This document shows, piece after piece, positions 7,087-11,045 of a stretch of DNA of 11,045 bases. Source of the stretch: JAPYTU01 sp036166735. GTDB taxonomy: Bacteria > Bacteroidota > Bacteroidia > Cytophagales > MED-G16. The notes under the pieces were generated by a model, which was not told the origin of the DNA, did not search any database, and was given only the letters and a program-made list of their open reading frames with translations. A program made the position numbers and the translations under genes. The DNA is taken from contig JAYZHG010000014.1 in NCBI GenBank assembly GCA_036166735.1, forward strand, positions 1 to 11,045, in the 5' to 3' direction. Within the stretch, counting starts at the first letter, position 1. Every line of letters starts with the position of its first letter.

Positions 7087-7721
7087 GGATATAATCTATT
7101 TATATTCCACTTATTTTTTTCTTTTTCATAGAGTATTCTATCATGCATCCTAGAAGATCTTCCTTGCCAAAACTCAATTGAATTAGGATGAATAATATAT
7201 CCGCCCCAAAAATTAGGATAGGGGATAAGTTTGTTTTTAAATTTATTTTCAAAATCTTTAAATCTATTTATTAAATCATTTGAATTATGTAATTCTTTAC
7301 TTTGTTTTGATGCCCAAGCTGCTATTTTACTTTTTTCTGGTCTTGAATCAAAATATTTTTTTGAATCTCGCTTTGTTATCTTTATTGCTTTACCTTTAAT
7401 TATTACTTGTCTTTCTATCTTTTTCCATAAAAAAACCACTGAAACATTATTATTATGCATTATATCATTTGCTTTTCTACTTTCATAATTTGTAAAAAAA
7501 ACAAATCCTTTATCTGTAATATTTTTAAGTAAAACTGTTCTAGAGTTTAAGAGGTTGTTTTTTGAGATGGTAGATAATATCATTGCATTTGGTTCAATAA
7601 TATTTTCTTTTTTTGCCTTTTTAAACCAGATTTCAAATTGCTTTATAGGATTGTTTTTTAATTTTTTTATATTAATTAAATCTCCTGAATAATCAACTCT
7701 TAAATTTTTTATTTTTTTCAT
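7083..7721 (-). CDS. pdxH: Pyridoxamine/pyridoxine 5'-phosphate oxidase
   Basis: A 212-residue FMN enzyme of normal length that oxidises pyridoxamine or pyridoxine 5'-phosphate to pyridoxal 5'-phosphate with oxygen, the last step of PLP synthesis or salvage; it acts as a cytoplasmic homodimer. Motifs in order: the N-terminal LRVDY at 7-11, NPIKQFEIWF at 24-33, RTVLLK at 61-66, FFTNYESRKA at 75-84 (FMN phosphate region), ERQV at 103-106, YFDSRP at 123-128, AAWASKQS at 134-141, WGGY at 172-175, WQGRSSRMHDR at 185-195 (substrate and FMN contacts), and the terminal NRLYP. The usual RLHDR is RMHDR here. The start at 7721 leaves the expected short N-terminal tail. It is the only protein gene on the minus strand. 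Its start lies 27 bases from yqgE, and its stop overlaps that of bshB1. It supplies the cofactor of the PLP enzyme at 9860, though they are not co-transcribed. Confidence 0.96.
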   Translation of the reverse strand: MKKIKNLRVDYSGDLINIKKLKNNPIKQFEIWFKKAKKENIIEPNAMILSTISKNNLLNSRTVLLKNITDKGFVFFTNYESRKANDIMHNNNVSVVFLWKKIERQVIIKGKAIKITKRDSKKYFDSRPEKSKIAAWASKQSKELHNSNDLINRFKDFENKFKNKLIPYPNFWGGYIIHPNSIEFWQGRSSRMHDRILYEKEKNKWNINRLYP

Positions 7722-7748
7722 TTTTTATTTTTAATTTAAATTTAATAT
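7722..7748. promoter_or_regulatory. 27-base divergent spacer between pdxH and yqgE
   Basis: The whole space between two divergent start codons is 27 bases made only of A and T apart from none of the usual promoter landmarks: neither strand shows a TAnnTTTG element here. It is too short for two complete promoters, so at least one must lie in the opposite gene's 5' coding region or the two must overlap. No Shine-Dalgarno is present for either gene. The sequence and spacing are seen; the promoter argument is inference. Confidence 0.5.
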
Positions 7749-8321
7749 ATGGAATGGGATTATTTTAATTATAAATCAAATAATAAAATCAAAAAAGGTA
7801 GCGTTCTAATATCCGAACCTTTCATGAAAGATCCTTTTTTTGTTAGATCTGTTATTCTTATTTGTGAACATAATGATGAAGGAAGTTTTGGTTATAAGTT
7901 AAATTCACCATGTAATAAAGCTAATATAAAATTACTTGATAATAATATATTAGAGAATTTACACTTTGGTGGTCCAGTTGAAAATGAATATTTGAATTTT
8001 ATTCACAACTGTGAAAATCCAAAAATAAATTCAAATAAAATATCTGAGGGTTTGTTTTTTGGTGGTGATATAAATTTTTTTAAAAAATTAATAAATAATA
8101 ATAGAAATATTAAATTCAAATTTTTTATTGGTTATTCAGGATGGACAACTGATCAATTAGATAATGAAATAGAATCAAATTCTTGGATTGTGATTAATGA
8201 TTACGATAATAAATATTTGTTTAAAAAAGGAAATAACCATTATTGGTCAAATTTTTTAAAAAACATCGGAGGTATCAATAAAATTTTTTCTAATTATCCT
8301 CTTGACCCTTCATTGAATTAA
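7749..8321 (+). CDS. yqgE: YqgE/AlgH family protein (UPF0301, DUF179)
   Basis: A complete 190-residue member of the YqgE/AlgH family, whose usual length is about 185. The molecular function is unknown; the AlgH name comes from a reported effect on alginate expression in Pseudomonas, which should not be transferred. Family features: KKGSVLISEPFMKDPFFVRSV at about 15-35, CEHNDEGSFGYKLN at 39-52, the glycine-rich FGGPVENEYLNFIH near 73-86, LFFGGDI near 102-108, and GYSGWTTDQLDNEI near 129-142 followed by SWIV. There is no signal peptide, so it is probably cytoplasmic. The ATG at 7749 is the only Met before the first conserved block and fits the Bacteroidota pattern of a short acidic/aromatic tail before KKG. 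It diverges from pdxH and lies 21 bases before the DUF349 gene, probably heading that transcript. Confidence 0.92.
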   Translation: MEWDYFNYKSNNKIKKGSVLISEPFMKDPFFVRSVILICEHNDEGSFGYKLNSPCNKANIKLLDNNILENLHFGGPVENEYLNFIHNCENPKINSNKISEGLFFGGDINFFKKLINNNRNIKFKFFIGYSGWTTDQLDNEIESNSWIVINDYDNKYLFKKGNNHYWSNFLKNIGGINKIFSNYPLDPSLN

Positions 8322-8342
8322 AATATTAGTTAAATTTACATT

Positions 8343-9863
8343 ATGAGTAAGGAAGATATTAAAGCAGTATCTAAAAAAAAACCTGAAGTTAATGATTCAT
8401 CTAAGGAATTAATATCTAATTCTGAAACTCCTATTGATATATATTCTGGTATTAAAAAAAAGAAAAAAATTATCAATTCTTTACGTGATTTAGTTAATGG
8501 GCAAGAAGATAAATCTACTTTTAAAAATGTAAAAAAATTACAAACTGAATGGAAAAATATTGGACAACTAGACAATCCTAAGGACAAAACATTGTGGACT
8601 ACATATAATGCACTTTTAGATAGATTTTATGATAACAGAAGTATTTATTTTGAATTAAAGGAATTAGATAGAAAAAAGAATTTAGAATTAAAAATGAAAT
8701 TGTGTGATAAAGCAGAAAAATTGATAAATAATAAAAATATAATGAAATCAGTAAGTGTTTTAAATAATATTCATAATGATTTTAAACATATTGGTCCAGC
8801 TTCAGTTGATAAACAAGAAGCTCTATGGGATAGGTTAAAAAGTGCTTCTGATGAATTATATAAAAAGAAAAAAAAGTTTGTTTCAAATATTAAGAATATT
8901 TTAAATGAAAATTTAGATAAAAAGAATGAGTTATTGACTGAAATAAAATCATTTTCCAATCTTAAATTTGATGATATAAAAAAATGGAATAAAAAATCAA
9001 GAGAAATACTTATTCTAAAAGATAAATGGAATAGTATTGGTGGTACTCCTAAGAAGAATTCTAAATTGATAAGTAAAGAATTTTGGACTTCTTTTAAAGG
9101 TTTTTATAGTGATAAAAGTAATTTTTTTAAAAAAATTGATGATTTGTATCTTTCGAATTTAAAAATTAAAAATTCATTAATAAATAGAGTCGAAAAATTA
9201 AAAGATAGTGATGATTGGATAGGATCAACAAAAGAAATTAAATCTATTCAAAAAGAATGGAAGAAAGTAGGCAAAGTACCTCTTAAGAAAAAAGATCAAA
9301 TTTATAAGAAATTCAAAAAAGTTTGTGATCATTTTTTTGAAAGGAAAAGAGTTGAGGATAAGGATTCTATAAAACTACATAATGATAATTTAAAAGCTAA
9401 AAATAAAATCTGTGATACTATTTTAAAGTTATCTAAGAAAAAAGAATTTACTCAGGAAGAATTTTTAGAACTGCAGATAAAATTTTTAGAATTAGGTCAT
9501 GTTCCAAAAGAGAGCATAGATATCATTAAAAATAAATATAAAGATTCGTTACAAATACTTTTAAAATCAGCTTCTAAATTTATGGATTCTAATGAATTAA
9601 ACAAGTTTAAATTTATTATTGAAATAAATACTTTATCCAATAATCCTTTTTCAAAAAATAAAATTTATAAGAAAAAAACAGAAATTAGAAATAAAATACA
9701 TACTATTCAAAGTGATATTAAAAATTTAAAAAATAATATCGATTATTTAAAAGAATCAGAAACTGCTAATAATTTAAAGAAAGAATATTTGTTGAAAATT
9801 GAAGGTGCAGATAAAGAAATTGATTCTCTTAAATTACAGTTAAATCTTATTAATAAAGTTTGA
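8343..9863 (+). CDS. DUF349 repeat protein
   Basis: A 506-residue, very lysine-rich, helical cytoplasmic protein built from DUF349 repeats. Each unit carries a W/F-x-x-I/V-G turn followed by helices: EWKNIG at 69-74, DFKHIG at 146-151, KWNSIGG at 228-234 and EWKKVG at 305-310. A weaker fifth unit shows FLELGHVPKE at 381-390 without the aromatic-G pairing. Before the first repeat is a charged, low-complexity stretch (1-45). The C terminus (about 445-504) is a predicted coiled coil with regular leucines and isoleucines, preceded by FSKNK as in Bacteroidota homologues. The family is widespread in this phylum but has no established biochemical role, so I assign none. Bacteroidota homologues are often longer at the N terminus (about 600 residues). 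It lies 21 bases after yqgE. Its TGA overlaps the TTG start of the next gene, suggesting coupled translation. Confidence 0.88.
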   Translation: MSKEDIKAVSKKKPEVNDSSKELISNSETPIDIYSGIKKKKKIINSLRDLVNGQEDKSTFKNVKKLQTEWKNIGQLDNPKDKTLWTTYNALLDRFYDNRSIYFELKELDRKKNLELKMKLCDKAEKLINNKNIMKSVSVLNNIHNDFKHIGPASVDKQEALWDRLKSASDELYKKKKKFVSNIKNILNENLDKKNELLTEIKSFSNLKFDDIKKWNKKSREILILKDKWNSIGGTPKKNSKLISKEFWTSFKGFYSDKSNFFKKIDDLYLSNLKIKNSLINRVEKLKDSDDWIGSTKEIKSIQKEWKKVGKVPLKKKDQIYKKFKKVCDHFFERKRVEDKDSIKLHNDNLKAKNKICDTILKLSKKKEFTQEEFLELQIKFLELGHVPKESIDIIKNKYKDSLQILLKSASKFMDSNELNKFKFIIEINTLSNNPFSKNKIYKKKTEIRNKIHTIQSDIKNLKNNIDYLKESETANNLKKEYLLKIEGADKEIDSLKLQLNLINKV

Positions 9864-10813
9864 AATTTCCATCTATTGATGATTTTAATAATGTATTATC
9901 TGATATAAATAAGTATATTCATAAAACTCCTATTGTATCATCATCATCATTAAATAAAATATATAACTCTAATATTTTTTTTAAATTAGAATTGTTTCAA
10001 AAAACAGGATCTTTTAAAACTAGAGGAGCAATAAATAAATTATTAAAATTATCAGATATTGAAAGAGATAAAGGTATTATAACAATTTCTGCTGGTAATC
10101 ATGCACAGGCAATTTCATGGGCCTGCTCTCAATTTAATATAAAATCTAAAATTGTGATGCCATTTGATGCATCACCATCAAAAGTTGAGGCTACAAAGTC
10201 TTATGGAGGAGAAGTGATTTTGACTAAAAATAATATGATGGATAAGTGTAATGATATAAAAGAAAGGGAGGGATTAACTTTTATTCATCCTTTTGATGAT
10301 ATAGATATAATTTTAGGTCAAGGAACAATTGGTGTTGAAATAATAGAAAAGTTAAATAATATAGATTATGCTTTTATTAGCATTGGTGGAGGGGGATTAA
10401 TATCTGGTATTGCTTGTGTTTTAAAATCTATAAATCCTAAAATAAAAATAATTGGAGTAGAGCCAATTAACTCAAATGTTATGACAAAAAGTATATTATC
10501 TAATAAGCCTGAAATATTTGATACTAATATAAATAAAACACTTGCTGATGGATTAGCAGCTCCATTTGCTGGTAATTTGACTTTTGAATTTGTTAAAAAA
10601 TATGTTGATGAAATAATTAATGTCTCTGAAAATGAAATGATAGAGTCTATAAGAGTAATAATTGAGAGGTTAAAAGTAATTCCAGAAGCGGCTGCATCTG
10701 CTTGTTTTGTTCCTATTTTAAAAAATAAAATTAGTGTTCAAAAAAATACTAATTCTATTATTGTTCTTTGTGGTGGTAATATAGATCTTGATAAACTAAA
10801 GAAATTGTTTTGA
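9860..10813 (+). CDS. PLP-dependent threonine/serine dehydratase, short form
   Basis: A 317-residue fold-type II PLP enzyme of the threonine/serine dehydratase family, which converts threonine to 2-oxobutanoate and ammonia or serine to pyruvate. PLP features: SFKTRGA at 51-57 with Schiff-base lysine K53, SAGNHAQ at 77-83, the phosphate-binding loop GGGGL at 176-180, and C304 in CGGN near the pyridine nitrogen. No C-terminal ACT-like regulatory domain is present, so it resembles catabolic TdcB or serine racemase rather than feedback-regulated IlvA. Serine racemase's metal ligand D216 appears to be V207 here, and the usual EP before the small-residue helix reads PEAAAS. Threo-3-hydroxyaspartate ammonia-lyase is another possibility, so no symbol is given. 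The start must be TTG at 9860: an in-frame TAA lies at 9854-9856 and the next Met is deep inside. It overlaps the previous stop by 4 bases. Confidence 0.85.
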   Translation: MKFPSIDDFNNVLSDINKYIHKTPIVSSSSLNKIYNSNIFFKLELFQKTGSFKTRGAINKLLKLSDIERDKGIITISAGNHAQAISWACSQFNIKSKIVMPFDASPSKVEATKSYGGEVILTKNNMMDKCNDIKEREGLTFIHPFDDIDIILGQGTIGVEIIEKLNNIDYAFISIGGGGLISGIACVLKSINPKIKIIGVEPINSNVMTKSILSNKPEIFDTNINKTLADGLAAPFAGNLTFEFVKKYVDEIINVSENEMIESIRVIIERLKVIPEAAASACFVPILKNKISVQKNTNSIIVLCGGNIDLDKLKKLF

Positions 10814-11045
10814 GAAGATTTTTAGTAATTATATTCTTATATGTATTTAGTTTTAATCTTTTTTCAAAAGATACAATACAAACTAAAGTTGATAAAAATT
10901 TTTATAAATTTCTAGCTGCTGAGGGTATAGTATTATCTGGTGCTATTTTATATTTAAAATATGAGTGGTATCATGATAAAAAAAGAGTTCCTTTTCATTT
11001 TTATAACGATTTTAAAGGTTGGAATCAGATAGATAAATTAGGTCA
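10810..11045 (+). CDS. DUF2279 family exported protein, 3' end outside the window
   Basis: An open frame running off the window, giving 78 residues of the N terminus. It begins with a classic signal peptide: two arginines, a hydrophobic stretch (FLVIIFLYVFSFNLF, residues 4-18) and a small-residue region before KDTIQ. A second hydrophobic segment, FLAAEGIVLSGAILYL at about 34-49, leads to EWYHDKKRVPFHFYNDFKGW and QIDKLGH. The W-Y, FHF-ND and W-Q-DK-GH pattern is the conserved core of DUF2279, a predicted periplasmic or membrane family common in Bacteroidota with no known function. The start is taken as TTG at 10810: an in-frame TAA lies at 10792-10794 and there is no ATG, while TTG followed by arginines gives a proper signal peptide. 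It overlaps the dehydratase TGA by 4 bases, so it should be the next gene of the same transcript. Confidence 0.78.
   Translation, partial: MRRFLVIIFLYVFSFNLFSKDTIQTKVDKNFYKFLAAEGIVLSGAILYLKYEWYHDKKRVPFHFYNDFKGWNQIDKLG

Noticed and set aside
7231..7488. Plus-strand open frame of 85 codons antisense to pdxH, with hydrophobic residues.
   Set aside because: The hydrophobic look comes from complementing lysine/asparagine-rich AT codons; pdxH motifs are intact on the minus strand.
8336..8587. Minus-strand open frame overlapping the DUF349 start.
   Set aside because: Complement of a lysine-rich coding region giving a phenylalanine/serine-rich translation; no domain.
8771..8959. Minus-strand open frame inside the DUF349 gene.
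   Set aside because: Antisense shadow of the lysine-rich repeat protein, again phenylalanine-rich with no domain.
8500..9500. Recurring W-x-x-I-G segments considered as a DNA-level tandem repeat.
   Set aside because: The units are similar only at protein level (DUF349 repeats); nucleotide sequences have diverged, so this is old domain duplication.
1..11045. Mobile element, CRISPR array, prophage, toxin-antitoxin pair or defence island.
   Set aside because: Nearly all sequence is accounted for by recognisable conserved genes; there are no spaced direct repeats, transposase or recombinase motifs, and the tRNA shows no integrase or duplicated end beside it.

Overview
The window looks like the chromosome of a Bacteroidota bacterium, most likely one of the AT-rich, streamlined, aquatic Flavobacteriia-like lineages. 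Support: very low GC by eye; families typical of that phylum (a stand-alone START-like protein, a long YjgP/YjgQ permease, a DUF349 repeat protein, BshB1 and a DUF2279 protein); start codons without Shine-Dalgarno sequences; and matches to the Bacteroidota -7 element TAnnTTTG. This placement is inference; no rRNA or species marker is present. Every gene reads with the standard code, and TGA is used as a stop.

Layout. 30-791: yaaA (peroxide stress) on +, meeting a tRNA with a CAU anticodon (796-869) on -. 870-968 is a divergent promoter region between that tRNA and a START-like protein (969-1364), followed after 12 bases by an LptF/LptG-type lipopolysaccharide export permease (1377-2894). 2895-2970 holds a promoter-like element inside an AT-rich dyad before rpsO (2971-3246); a 52-base spacer with a possible hairpin then leads to pnp (3299-5434). 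trxB (5438-6367) and bshB1 (6370-7086) follow pnp with gaps of 3 and 2 bases, so pnp-trxB-bshB1 looks like one operon. pdxH (7083-7721) is on -; its stop codon overlaps that of bshB1, and its start lies only 27 bases from the divergent start of yqgE (7749-8321). yqgE is followed by a DUF349 gene (8343-9863), a PLP-dependent threonine/serine dehydratase (9860-10813) and a DUF2279 gene cut by the window edge (10810-11045 onward). The last two start on TTG codons overlapping the preceding TGA stop.

Biology. The genes are housekeeping: translation (rpsO, tRNA), RNA turnover (pnp), thiol redox (trxB beside the bacillithiol deacetylase bshB1), iron/peroxide protection (yaaA), outer-membrane assembly (the LptF/G-like permease), vitamin B6 supply (pdxH) together with a PLP enzyme, and several conserved proteins of unknown role. 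I see no mobile element, prophage, CRISPR array, toxin-antitoxin pair or defence island, and no gap over about 100 bases between genes. I did not find a new multi-gene system. The observations most worth checking are the compact gene junctions (TTGA stop-start overlaps, overlapping convergent stops, a 27-base divergent spacer), the dyad before rpsO, and the coupled yqgE-DUF349-dehydratase-DUF2279 cluster.
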